Assembly (NCBI GenBank): GCA_026397575.1
Contig: JAPLUP010000336.1
Coordinates: forward strand, 1-8,516
Direction: 5' to 3'
Source of the DNA: Candidatus Zixiibacteriota bacterium
GTDB taxonomy: Bacteria > Zixibacteria > MSB-5A5 > CAIYYT01
DNA length: 8,516 nt
Numbering within the stretch: the first letter of the stretch is position 1; each line of letters begins with the position of its first letter. The notes beneath the pieces were generated by a model. That model worked only from the letters and a program-made list of their open reading frames with translations. It was not told where the DNA came from and made no database searches. Below, one piece after another: positions 1 to 6,065 of this stretch. The translations under genes and the position numbers were made by a program.

Positions 1-146
1 GCGGCGCCTGCTTTACTGCACCAATGGCGTCGCGGACTATCACTTCTGTCCTTACAGTGCTTGAGCGACCGCAACGGCACACCATCGCCGATAGCCGCCA
101 ATCGCATTCACAAGTTTTTCCTTCTAACTGCTGTCCAAGGAGTATT
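1..146. other. Left-edge region upstream of the sigma gene, no assigned gene
   Basis: No gene is recognised here. On the plus strand one frame is open from the edge to a TGA at 62-64, reading about 20 residues ending in FCPYSA. It could be the 3' tail of an upstream gene, but it matches no family I know. On the minus strand two frames stay open to the edge, also without recognisable content. The sigma-factor promoter should lie between about 65 and 136. I found neither a convincing -35/-10 pair nor an ECF-type GGAAC...GTC pair there. Confidence 0.35.
137..142 (+). promoter_or_regulatory. Ribosome binding site that sets the sigma-factor start
   Basis: AAGGAG lies four bases before the ATG at 147. 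It is the only good Shine-Dalgarno match near the start of this frame. The alternative in-frame ATG at 24 has none, and the 41 residues it would add do not look like sigma-factor sequence. Confidence 0.7.
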
Positions 147-785
147 ATGTTGGACACCACTGTGCACAGCGACGTCAACATACAGGAACGGGAGTTGATC
201 CGCAAGGTCGCGGCCGGCGAGCGCCTCGCCTTCAAGCGGTTATTTGACATGCACTCACCGCGTGTTTACAGTCTGCTTCTGCGCTTGGTAGGCAATCGCG
301 ATGACGCCGAGGAATTGACCCAGGACGTTTTCCTGTCGCTTTGGAGGCACGCCGAATCGCTGCGTGGTGAAAGCAAGCTGTCGACTTGGCTGTATCGTGT
401 TGCCGTCAATAAGGCGATCAACTTTAAGAAACGTAGCGGACTATTTTTTCAGATCAGGCAGCTTTTTTCTCTGGAAGCAGACGACGAATCGATCATCGAC
501 CGACTCCCGGCTGCGGCTGCCGACAGCCCCGACCGACAAGTTGAAATACGGGAGGCTCAGATCCAGCTTGCCGATTTGTTGGGTACTTTGCCGCATCGCC
601 AACGGGAGGTTTATTTGCTCCACAAGCTGGAGGGGTTGAGCTACAATGAGATAGCGGAAAAATTGTATGTAACGCTGGGCACAATCGAATCGCTAATGCA
701 CCGAGCCAAGGAAAACCTGCAGAAAGTGATGCTCAAGAAGGCCAGAAAGTCCGCAAGTAAGAATACACCGCCTCTGTCACAATGA
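147..785 (+). CDS. ECF-type RNA polymerase sigma factor (sigma-70 family)
   Basis: This 212-residue protein directs RNA polymerase to a dedicated promoter set. Region 2 spans about residues 27-97. It contains the DDAEELTQDVF core-binding segment (52-62) and the STWLYRVAVNKAIN -10-recognition helix (79-92). A linker of about 40 residues, acidic in its middle (about 109-118), follows. Region 4 (about 138-198) has the LPHRQREVYLLHKLEGLSYNEIA helix-turn-helix opening and ends with GTIESLMHRAKENL. There is no region 1 or 3, as expected for group 4 (ECF) factors, and the length is typical. I chose the ATG at 147 because AAGGAG precedes it and the family similarity begins just after. The stop overlaps the anti-sigma start (ATGA at 782-785), which indicates translational coupling and supports the pairing. 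The family call is certain; the regulon and stimulus are not visible. Confidence 0.95.
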   Translation: MLDTTVHSDVNIQERELIRKVAAGERLAFKRLFDMHSPRVYSLLLRLVGNRDDAEELTQDVFLSLWRHAESLRGESKLSTWLYRVAVNKAINFKKRSGLFFQIRQLFSLEADDESIIDRLPAAAADSPDRQVEIREAQIQLADLLGTLPHRQREVYLLHKLEGLSYNEIAEKLYVTLGTIESLMHRAKENLQKVMLKKARKSASKNTPPLSQ

Positions 786-1279
786 GCGAAGGTTGGAATA
801 AGCAAGTGATTAAGTGTACTGACATTGAACAGAATCTGATTAACCTGCTGGACGGGTCGATTGACAGCGAGCGCCGGGTGGATTTTGAATCGCATTTGAA
901 AGACTGCCCGACCTGCCGGCAACTGCTTGCCACCTATCAACCGCTGTTTGACCGGTTTACGAATCGTGCCACGGTCGAGTTGCCGAGCGAACTCTGGTAC
1001 AAACTGCAAGACAAACTTAACCGCATGGAAGAAAGCCGGCCGTCTCGACTCCGCCTGCCCGTGCAATGGCGGCCGGTTATCTCCTTGTCGATAAGATCAT
1101 TTGGGTTGGTTGTCGCCGTCGTCGCCGGAATCTTCCTGGGTCACGTTCCGACGGATTCCCAGAAGCTGTCTGAGACTGAAATCATCGACTACTATGCGAC
1201 CTCGCTGACTCAGGCGACAGTCAGTTCGGCTGTTGATGCCATCTATCAGATTGACGCAACAGGAGAGAATGGGCAATGA
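782..1279 (+). CDS. Membrane-bound zinc-finger anti-sigma factor (ZAS / zf-HC2 type)
   Basis: This 165-residue protein probably sequesters the upstream sigma factor. The N-terminal cytoplasmic part has the anti-sigma zinc-finger signature H-x3-C-x2-C (His38, Cys42, Cys45), with Cys12 as the likely fourth ligand. A linker rich in charged residues (about 57-98) leads to a single membrane segment at about 100-121 (SFGLVVAVVAGIFLG core). About 44 residues then follow that would be periplasmic. The start overlaps the sigma stop by 4 nt and has little Shine-Dalgarno, so translation is probably coupled. The stop in turn overlaps the next gene's start. The short periplasmic tail holds no recognisable sensory domain, so signal input may come from the next gene's product or from proteolysis; that part is inference. 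The anti-sigma role is well supported by motif plus position. Confidence 0.9.
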   Translation: MSEGWNKQVIKCTDIEQNLINLLDGSIDSERRVDFESHLKDCPTCRQLLATYQPLFDRFTNRATVELPSELWYKLQDKLNRMEESRPSRLRLPVQWRPVISLSIRSFGLVVAVVAGIFLGHVPTDSQKLSETEIIDYYATSLTQATVSSAVDAIYQIDATGENGQ

Positions 1280-1776
1280 AGGAACGTGCTTTAATATATC
1301 TGGTCGTTGTTCTGGTGGTAATCAATGTTGCGGCTTTAGGTACGATCATTTATCAGCGACTCGCTGACCCCGACTGGGGCGCGCTGCGGCCAAAACCGAT
1401 GATGGAAGCTGATCCGGCGATGCTCAAGGGTCTGCGATTGACGCCTGAACAGCGCGACATGATGAGGGAATCGCGCCGCCGCATCGACAGCCTGCTCACT
1501 CCGTTCCATGAGCAAATCCGGACGAAACAGCAGGAGCTCTATGTCGAAATGGACAGTGACCGTCCCGACACGGCGCTTATTAACAATCTGATAAGCGAGA
1601 TCGGCGCGCTGCAGGTAGCGGTGCAGAAAACGGTGATTGGCAACTTTCTGGGCGACGGCAGAACTCTGCGACCCGAGCAAAGGCGCGCTCTGATCAAGTT
1701 GATTGAGACGCGTGCCAAATGGCAGGAACGACCGATGTTCGACCCAGGACAGGGATTTGGTCGAGGACGCAAGTAG
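1276..1776 (+). CDS. Membrane-anchored periplasmic Spy/CpxP-like protein (heavy-metal-resistance family), possible CnrX-type sensor
   Basis: The 166-residue product starts with one hydrophobic helix (about 7-26) without a clear signal-peptidase site, so it is probably an N-terminal anchor with the rest in the periplasm. The periplasmic part is predicted to be mostly helical. It carries two LTPEQ-type motifs, LRLTPEQRDMM (53-63) and LRPEQRRAL (131-139), flanking a helical hairpin. This pattern is typical of Spy/CpxP/CnrX-like proteins, including the 'heavy-metal resistance' family. The tail (155-166) is Gly/Arg-rich. The only histidine is His78, so His-rich metal binding as in CnrX is not apparent; Met42, 43, 49, 62 and 63 offer other soft ligands. 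AGGAG at 1261-1265 serves the ATG, which overlaps the anti-sigma stop. Its place directly after the anti-sigma gene suggests a sensor or modulator of that pair. The family call is good; the sensor role is inferred. Confidence 0.75.
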   Translation: MKERALIYLVVVLVVINVAALGTIIYQRLADPDWGALRPKPMMEADPAMLKGLRLTPEQRDMMRESRRRIDSLLTPFHEQIRTKQQELYVEMDSDRPDTALINNLISEIGALQVAVQKTVIGNFLGDGRTLRPEQRRALIKLIETRAKWQERPMFDPGQGFGRGRK

Positions 1777-1796
1777 TCGGCATTTGAACCAAAGAC

Positions 1797-1813
1797 GCGC
1801 CGGTTTCCGGCGC
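1797..1813 (+). repeat. GC-rich hairpin between the two Spy-like genes
   Basis: GCGCCGG (1797-1803) and CCGGCGC (1807-1813) form a perfect 7-bp stem around a TTT loop. The following bases (ACACAACTATAGG) contain no T-tract, so this is not a normal intrinsic terminator. It lies between the stop at 1776 and the next Shine-Dalgarno at 1847. It could be an RNA-processing or stability element that sets different levels for the upstream regulatory genes and the downstream secreted protein. A protein-binding palindrome is also possible. Confidence 0.55.
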
Positions 1814-1861
1814 ACACAACTATAGGTTGAAAAGAAACTAACGAACGAAAGGAGTTATACT

Positions 1862-2467
1862 ATGAAACGGAAACTGTTGCTCACCTTGGCATTGCTGGGT
1901 CTGCTGGTGATTGCTTACACGCCGGCTTTTGCTCAAGCGCCGGACGATGGTGACATCGATGAGGAAACGATTGTCGTGGGTGACATGGGGCCTGGCTCTG
2001 AGGACTTCGACATCGACGAAGATGTCATTTTCGCAGGTGAGATGGGGCACGGAATGGGTATGGGCATGCGCGGCCCCGGCTGTGGTCTGGTTGGAATGGC
2101 TGACGAACTTGAGTTGACCAAAGATCAGCGCAAACAACTCGAAGACCTCACCGTCAACTTCCGCAAGGAAGTCATCCCGTTGCGCGCACAGATGCAAGTG
2201 ATGCATATTGATCTGCAGCAGTTGATTCGCTCCGATGCCAAGCGCACCGAAGTTGATGCCAAGATCGATCAAATCGGTAAGCTCCGGACTGACCTACAAA
2301 AGAAGTCCGTCGGTTTGCGACTGGCCATGCGAGCCGTTTTGACACCGGAACAACGCGAAAAAGCAAATGATCGCCCCTGTATGATGGGCAAGGGCAAGGG
2401 AGGCCAAATGAAAGACGTGATTATCAAGAGAATGCAAAATCGTGGTGGCAGAGGCAAGGGGCTTTAG
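1862..2467 (+). CDS. Secreted Met/Gly-rich Spy/CpxP-like periplasmic protein
   Basis: The product has 201 residues. A strong Sec signal peptide (KRK, hydrophobic core, cleavage likely after AFA at 24) directs it to the periplasm. An acidic segment follows, made of two imperfect 19-residue repeats (31-49 and 50-68) that share DIDE and GxMG. It runs into a Met/Gly stretch with one His (GHGMGMGMRGPG, 62-73). The folded part (about 80-170) has paired motifs LTKDQ (85-89) and LTPEQ (160-164), the hallmark of Spy/CpxP chaperone-like proteins. The C-terminus is basic and Gly-rich. Cys74 and Cys173 are the only cysteines in the mature protein and could form a disulfide. GAAAGGAG at 1847-1854 gives a strong start. 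It is probably the abundant output of the sigma cluster, acting as envelope chaperone or metal buffer. The substrate is unknown, and an independent promoter cannot be excluded. Confidence 0.8.
   Translation: MKRKLLLTLALLGLLVIAYTPAFAQAPDDGDIDEETIVVGDMGPGSEDFDIDEDVIFAGEMGHGMGMGMRGPGCGLVGMADELELTKDQRKQLEDLTVNFRKEVIPLRAQMQVMHIDLQQLIRSDAKRTEVDAKIDQIGKLRTDLQKKSVGLRLAMRAVLTPEQREKANDRPCMMGKGKGGQMKDVIIKRMQNRGGRGKGL
1952..2065 (+). repeat. Two-copy tandem 57-bp repeat inside the secreted Spy-like gene
   Basis: Units at 1952-2008 and 2009-2065 each begin GACATCGA and run to ATGGGG. The first 45 bases match at about 32 positions. At the protein level, 9 of 19 residues are identical and several others are conservative (D/E, V/F). 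This is an old in-frame duplication of an acidic DIDE...GxMG module just after the signal peptide. Confidence 0.75.
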
Positions 2468-2505
2468 CATCTTGCGCTGACACCGGGATTCCTCCCTGTT
2501 AGCAC

Positions 2506-2533
2506 GGGAGCGCAGATGGCTGCGCTCCCTTTT
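2506..2533 (+). terminator. Intrinsic terminator ending the sigma/Spy cluster
   Basis: GGGAGCGCA (2506-2514) pairs perfectly with TGCGCTCCC (2521-2529) around the loop GATGGC, followed by TTTT then CATTT. It lies 38 bases after the Spy-like stop and has the correct orientation for plus-strand transcription. On the minus strand the hairpin is not followed by a T-tract, so it should not be an efficient terminator for the convergent ATPase gene, whose stop is at 2559. Confidence 0.85.
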
Positions 2534-2558
2534 CATTTCCAGCAACTCGGTCTTAGCG

Positions 2559-5081
2559 TTAGTTACCCATCTTTCTGTAGAACACTGCTTTGGTGACCTC
2601 GGCGCTGACAATGTAGAGCAATACTATTCCACCCATCATCAAGAGGAAAGGTACCGGCAGCGGGGCAAAACCGAAGATCTTGCCGAAATGTGTATAGGGA
2701 AAAGCGATAGTTATAGCTACCAGCACCAATGTCGCCGTCAGAAGGTATTTGCCCGGTCGACTGCGCAGAAAACCGCGACGAGTTCGCACTACCAAGACGA
2801 TAATTGCAGCCGACACTACCGACTCCATAAACCAGCCGGCGCGGAATTGATCAGTTCCGGCGTGTAATACAAGCAACAGGATACCGAAGGTCAGATAGTC
2901 GAATATCGAGCTTAGCAGACCAAAGGTAATCATGAAATTGCGAATGAAGCGCAGGTTCCAGCGCTGCGGTCGTTCGACCATTTCCGGATCGACATTGTCA
3001 GTCGCAACCGTCATCTCGGGAAAATCGGTGAGCAGATTCGTCAGCAATATCTGTTTCGGCAACAACGGCAGGAACGACATAAAGAGCGAGGCGCCCGCCA
3101 TGCTGAACATATTGCCGAAATTGGCGCTGGTCGCCATGAAAACGTACTTCATGGTATTGGCGAATGTTCGCCTCCCTTCGCGTACGCCCTGTATCAAGAC
3201 TTCCAGCCCGGTTTCCAGCAGCACAATATCCGCGGCGGCTTTGGCGACATCGACGGCGGTATTGACTGAAATACCGACGTCGGCGGCGTGCAGTGCCGAT
3301 GCGTCATTGATGCCATCGCCCAGGAAACCAACTACCCGACCTGATTTCTTGAACGCCAGAATAATCCGCTCCTTCTGGTTGGGCTCCACTTCAGCAAAGA
3401 CGTCGATATCGTGAACCAGCAACGTAAGCGCTTCGTCGGTCATGACACGCAAATCGGCGCCCGTAACAATCTCTGGATTTTCCATTCCGGCCTGGCGACT
3501 CACATTGCCCGCCACCAGTTCATTGTCGCCGGTGATGATCTTAACATCCACCCCCAGATCACGTAACTCCTTAAGCGTGCCGGCAACTCCCGCCTTCGGT
3601 GGGTCGTGGAGAACGAGTATGCCGAGAAATGTCATCTCTGCCTCGTCCGACTTATTGATGCTTACGGTCTCGCCCAGATTGCGATACGCAATGCCGATTG
3701 TCCGATACCCCTGAGCACTGTAGTCCTGATACAGCTTGTCGATGCTGTCGCGCATGGTGTTCAAATCGATCGATTCCCCTTCGCGGCTTTCGACTCTGGT
3801 GCAGACCGAGAGCACGTTATTCAAGGCGCCTTTGGTCAGCAGCAGATTGACGCGTCCGTCGGTAACCAGCACGCTCAACCGCTTGCGGATGAAGTCGTAT
3901 GGGATCTCAGCAAGTTTCTCAAAACGCTGGATGTCGAATTGTCCCAAACTTTTGATTGCACTGTCAATCGGGTTGGTGAAACCGCTTTGCATGGCAGCGT
4001 TAACGTACGCATAGAGCATAGCCTTGTCGCTGGGCTCGCCGTAAGCATCAACTGCGGAAAGGATTTTCACCACACCCTCGGTGAGCGTGCCGGTTTTGTC
4101 AGCACAGAGCACGTTCATGCTGCCGAAGTTCTCCAATGATGCCAATCGTTTAACAATCACCTTCTTGTCGGCGAGTTTCTTGGAGCCGCGCGCCAGATTG
4201 ATTGTAATGATCGCCGGCAGCAATTGTGGCGTTAGACCCACTGCCAGCGCCAGAGCGAACATGAAGGAATCCAGAATCGGGCGGCGGAAGTAAACATTAA
4301 ACGCGAAGATGATGATCACGAGCAACAGGGTTACTTCCATCAGTAGATAGCCAAAGCGACGAATACCGCGCTCGAAATCGGTTTCCGGAGGCCGAAGTCG
4401 CAACTGCTCGGAAATCCTGCCGAATTCAGTCTGTCGGCCGGTGTTGACGACTACGGCTTTACCCGAACCGCTGATAACATGCGTACCCATGAACAGCGTA
4501 TTGACGCGCTTGGCCAAGGGTGCATCGACGGGTACTGGACCGACTACTTTGTCCACAGGGTAGCTTTCGCCAGTCAACGCGGCCTCATCGACGAACAAGT
4601 CGTTCAGTTCCAGAAGCAGACAGTCTCCGGGAACGATGCTGCCGGCTGACAAGACCACAATGTCGCCGGGGACCACATCCGCGACTGCGATTTCCTTTGC
4701 CGACCCGTCGCGAACTACCGTCGCTCTGGTCTGCACAATCGACAGCAGCTTGCCTACCAAATTCGCCGCACCCTTCTCCTGCCACAGACCCAGCAAGCCG
4801 CTGATCAGAACGATCGCGATGATGATTATCGCATCGGTGTTATCGTGGAGAAAGTACGACAGAATTGCCGCAGCCAGCAGGATCAGAATGATCGGGCTCT
4901 TGAATTGGGCAATTAATAGGGTAAGAATGTCGGTCCTTTTTTCCGGTCTAAGCAGATTATCGCCGTAACGCTTCAACCGCTCCACCGCTTCGAGGGCGGT
5001 CAGACCTGTTGATGCGGACCGGAGATCTTCTAGCACCGTCCCCCCGTCACAGTTCCAAAACATATCGGATTTCGTGCTCAT
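2559..5081 (-). CDS. P3B-type (MgtA/MgtB-like) magnesium/cation-transporting P-type ATPase
   Basis: This 840-residue inner-membrane pump should couple ATP hydrolysis to cation movement, in this family Mg2+ uptake. Visible landmarks are a cation-ATPase N-terminal domain (about 10-55), TM1-2 (62-100) and the actuator TGES (170-173). TM3-4 (about 245-293) carry LTPQLLP, followed by the MgtA-like stretch KVIVKRLASLENFGSMNVLCADKTGT. The phosphorylated Asp is 328. Further on are the nucleotide-binding KGAL (417-420), TGDN (517-520), GDGIND (588-593) and six C-terminal membrane segments with NLLTDFPE and the MgtA-like 'GWFxES ... VVRTRR' region. All catalytic motifs are intact and the length is near normal (E. 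coli MgtA is about 900). TM4 has Gln286 where MgtA has Glu. I chose the second ATG because a purine-rich GAAGGGA precedes it; the ATG at 5102 has none. It is convergent with the Spy cluster and divergent from yceI. The ion could differ from Mg2+. Confidence 0.88.
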   Translation of the reverse strand: MSTKSDMFWNCDGGTVLEDLRSASTGLTALEAVERLKRYGDNLLRPEKRTDILTLLIAQFKSPIILILLAAAILSYFLHDNTDAIIIIAIVLISGLLGLWQEKGAANLVGKLLSIVQTRATVVRDGSAKEIAVADVVPGDIVVLSAGSIVPGDCLLLELNDLFVDEAALTGESYPVDKVVGPVPVDAPLAKRVNTLFMGTHVISGSGKAVVVNTGRQTEFGRISEQLRLRPPETDFERGIRRFGYLLMEVTLLLVIIIFAFNVYFRRPILDSFMFALALAVGLTPQLLPAIITINLARGSKKLADKKVIVKRLASLENFGSMNVLCADKTGTLTEGVVKILSAVDAYGEPSDKAMLYAYVNAAMQSGFTNPIDSAIKSLGQFDIQRFEKLAEIPYDFIRKRLSVLVTDGRVNLLLTKGALNNVLSVCTRVESREGESIDLNTMRDSIDKLYQDYSAQGYRTIGIAYRNLGETVSINKSDEAEMTFLGILVLHDPPKAGVAGTLKELRDLGVDVKIITGDNELVAGNVSRQAGMENPEIVTGADLRVMTDEALTLLVHDIDVFAEVEPNQKERIILAFKKSGRVVGFLGDGINDASALHAADVGISVNTAVDVAKAAADIVLLETGLEVLIQGVREGRRTFANTMKYVFMATSANFGNMFSMAGASLFMSFLPLLPKQILLTNLLTDFPEMTVATDNVDPEMVERPQRWNLRFIRNFMITFGLLSSIFDYLTFGILLLVLHAGTDQFRAGWFMESVVSAAIIVLVVRTRRGFLRSRPGKYLLTATLVLVAITIAFPYTHFGKIFGFAPLPVPFLLMMGGIVLLYIVSAEVTKAVFYRKMGN

Positions 5082-5085
5082 CTCG

Positions 5086-5092
5086 TCCCTTC
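5086..5092 (-). promoter_or_regulatory. Weak ribosome binding site supporting the ATPase start at 5081
   Basis: On the minus strand GAAGGGA stands four bases before the ATG at 5081. The in-frame ATG seven codons upstream (5102) is preceded by AACCGGCAC, which has no Shine-Dalgarno character. A TATAAG box on the minus strand (5120-5115) could be a -10 element. A transcript starting near 5108 would give the downstream ATG a short leader and leave no leader for the upstream ATG. No good -35 was found for it. Confidence 0.5.
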
Positions 5093-5315
5093 GACCGGGC
5101 ATGTGCCGGTTATGCTTATACTCGGCCCAGCGATGTCCGTTCAGTCAAAGTTGGCTGTCGGGCGAGCAGTTGTCAAGTCTGATTGGCATAAATCGCCCTT
5201 TACGACATATCTACTGCGATCTTTCTGGAAACTTTTTTATCCACGAATTGTTACTCTGAGTACGTTTATGAAATTGGAAATTAGACAAAGACAATAATCT
5301 CAAATCGTTTACGCC
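5093..5315. other. Divergent intergenic region between the ATPase and yceI genes
   Basis: Both genes must be transcribed outward from this stretch or from within it. The minus strand holds TATAAG at 5120-5115 and an isolated TTGACA at 5176-5171, but the two are not correctly spaced with each other. The plus strand is A/T-rich from about 5230 to 5310, with TTGGAA (5274-5279) and TAATCT (5295-5300) only 15 bases apart. None of these is a convincing promoter. I saw no riboswitch fold or Mg2+ leader like that of enterobacterial mgtA. Confidence 0.4.
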
Positions 5316-5322
5316 AAGGAGG
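5316..5322 (+). promoter_or_regulatory. Strong ribosome binding site selecting a GTG start for yceI
   Basis: AAGGAGG lies four bases before the GTG at 5327, which opens a clean signal peptide (MIKNLIAIIVAIAF). No ATG exists nearby in this frame that would keep the signal peptide, so the gene uses GTG. Confidence 0.8.
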
Positions 5323-5326
5323 AATC

Positions 5327-5914
5327 GTGATCAAGAACCTAATCGCCATTATCGTGGCTATCGCCTTCGCCGTACCGTCATTGTCGGCGACCACCTGGGA
5401 AATCGATAAGGCACACTCAAGTGTCGGATTCACCGTCAAGCATTTGGTGATCAGCAATGTTAACGGAAAATTCGACGACTTCAGCGGTACTATCAACTTC
5501 GACGGCAAGGATTTCGCCGCCGCGACGGTGGCAGTGTCAATTAATCCGGCAAGCATTAACACCGGCAATGACTTTCGTGACAAACACCTTAAATCCCCAG
5601 ACTTTTTCGCGGCCGACTCGCTTCCGAAGATGGGATTCAAGTCCAAGAAAGTAATTCCCGGCAAGGATAACACGTTTCAGATCGTCGGCGATTTGACCAT
5701 GCGTGGCGTGACCAAGGAAGTTACCTTGGACGCCGTTTTCAACGGAACTGTGAAGGGTATGCAAGGTGACACTCGCGCCGGATTTTCTGCGACTGCCACG
5801 ATCAACCGGCAGGACTGGGGTGTTTCCTGGAACAAGACGCTGGACGCTGGTGGACTGGTTGTCAGTAATGACGTCAATATAAAGCTCGAGGTTGAAGCGG
5901 TCCAGAAACCATAG
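5327..5914 (+). CDS. Exported YceI-family lipid/polyisoprenoid-binding protein
   Basis: The product has 195 residues: a Sec signal peptide (about 1-21, cleavage after SLSA) and one complete YceI lipocalin-like beta-barrel. Diagnostic segments in order are WEIDKAHSSVGFTVKHL (24-40), INTGNDFRDKHLKSPDFF (77-94), GDLTMRGVTKEVTLDA (121-136), the FSATATINRQDWG strand (153-165), and a final VSNDVNIKLEVEA (179-191). Length and motif order match the family, whose structurally known members bind an isoprenoid or other amphiphile in the barrel and act in the periplasm. The cargo here is unknown. It has its own terminator downstream and is divergent from the ATPase gene, so it is probably monocistronic. 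YceI proteins are often induced by base or osmotic stress, but no such regulation can be read from this sequence. Confidence 0.92.
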   Translation: MIKNLIAIIVAIAFAVPSLSATTWEIDKAHSSVGFTVKHLVISNVNGKFDDFSGTINFDGKDFAAATVAVSINPASINTGNDFRDKHLKSPDFFAADSLPKMGFKSKKVIPGKDNTFQIVGDLTMRGVTKEVTLDAVFNGTVKGMQGDTRAGFSATATINRQDWGVSWNKTLDAGGLVVSNDVNIKLEVEAVQKP

Positions 5915-5943
5915 TAATTAACCGATTGCCTCCCATTTAGGAG

Positions 5944-5961
5944 TTCCCGTGAGTGCGGGAA
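5944..5961 (+). repeat. Small hairpin between yceI and its terminator
   Basis: TTCCCG (5944-5949) pairs with CGGGAA (5956-5961) around TGAGTG. It precedes the main terminator stem by 12 bases. It lacks a T-tract, so it may only protect the 3' end of the transcript. Confidence 0.4.
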
Positions 5962-5973
5962 TAACGGACTTTG

Positions 5974-6023
5974 AGCGCCGTCAGCAAGCCATAACGGCCA
6001 CCTGACGGCGCTTGTCTTCTTTT
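5974..6023 (+). terminator. Intrinsic terminator after yceI
   Basis: AGCGCCGTCAG (5974-5984) and CTGACGGCGCT (6002-6012) make a perfect 11-bp stem. The 17-nt loop can form an inner GCC/GGC stem. A T-rich tract TTGTCTTCTTTT follows. The interrupted T-tract makes termination efficiency uncertain, but the stem is strong and correctly placed 59 bases after the yceI stop. Confidence 0.75.
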
Positions 6024-6065
6024 ATGTAACTTAGCAGGCCGGCTTCAAATCTGCCGCGCATTCCC

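Noticed and set aside
24..146. N-terminal extension of the sigma factor from the ATG at 24
   Set aside because: The extra 41 residues do not resemble any sigma-factor region, the ATG lacks a ribosome site, and a good AAGGAG precedes the ATG at 147.
641..1066. Minus-strand open frame opposite the sigma and anti-sigma genes
   Set aside because: It spans the overlap of two clearly assigned genes and has no family resemblance.
2932..4968. Several plus-strand open frames antisense to the ATPase gene (longest 3606-4139)
   Set aside because: They are shadows of a well-conserved ATPase frame with intact motifs; they lack ribosome sites and recognisable content.
5082..5102. Seven-codon longer start of the P-type ATPase
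   Set aside because: No Shine-Dalgarno before the ATG at 5102, and the likely transcript start near 5108 would leave almost no leader. The ATG at 5081 is preceded by GAAGGGA.
5171..5176. Perfect minus-strand TTGACA as -35 of the ATPase promoter
   Set aside because: At 16-18 bases downstream there is only CAACTT-like sequence, which is a poor -10 element.
5082..5326. Mg2+-sensing leader or riboswitch upstream of the ATPase gene
   Set aside because: The likely leader to 5081 appears short and no conserved riboswitch core or leader peptide could be recognised by eye.
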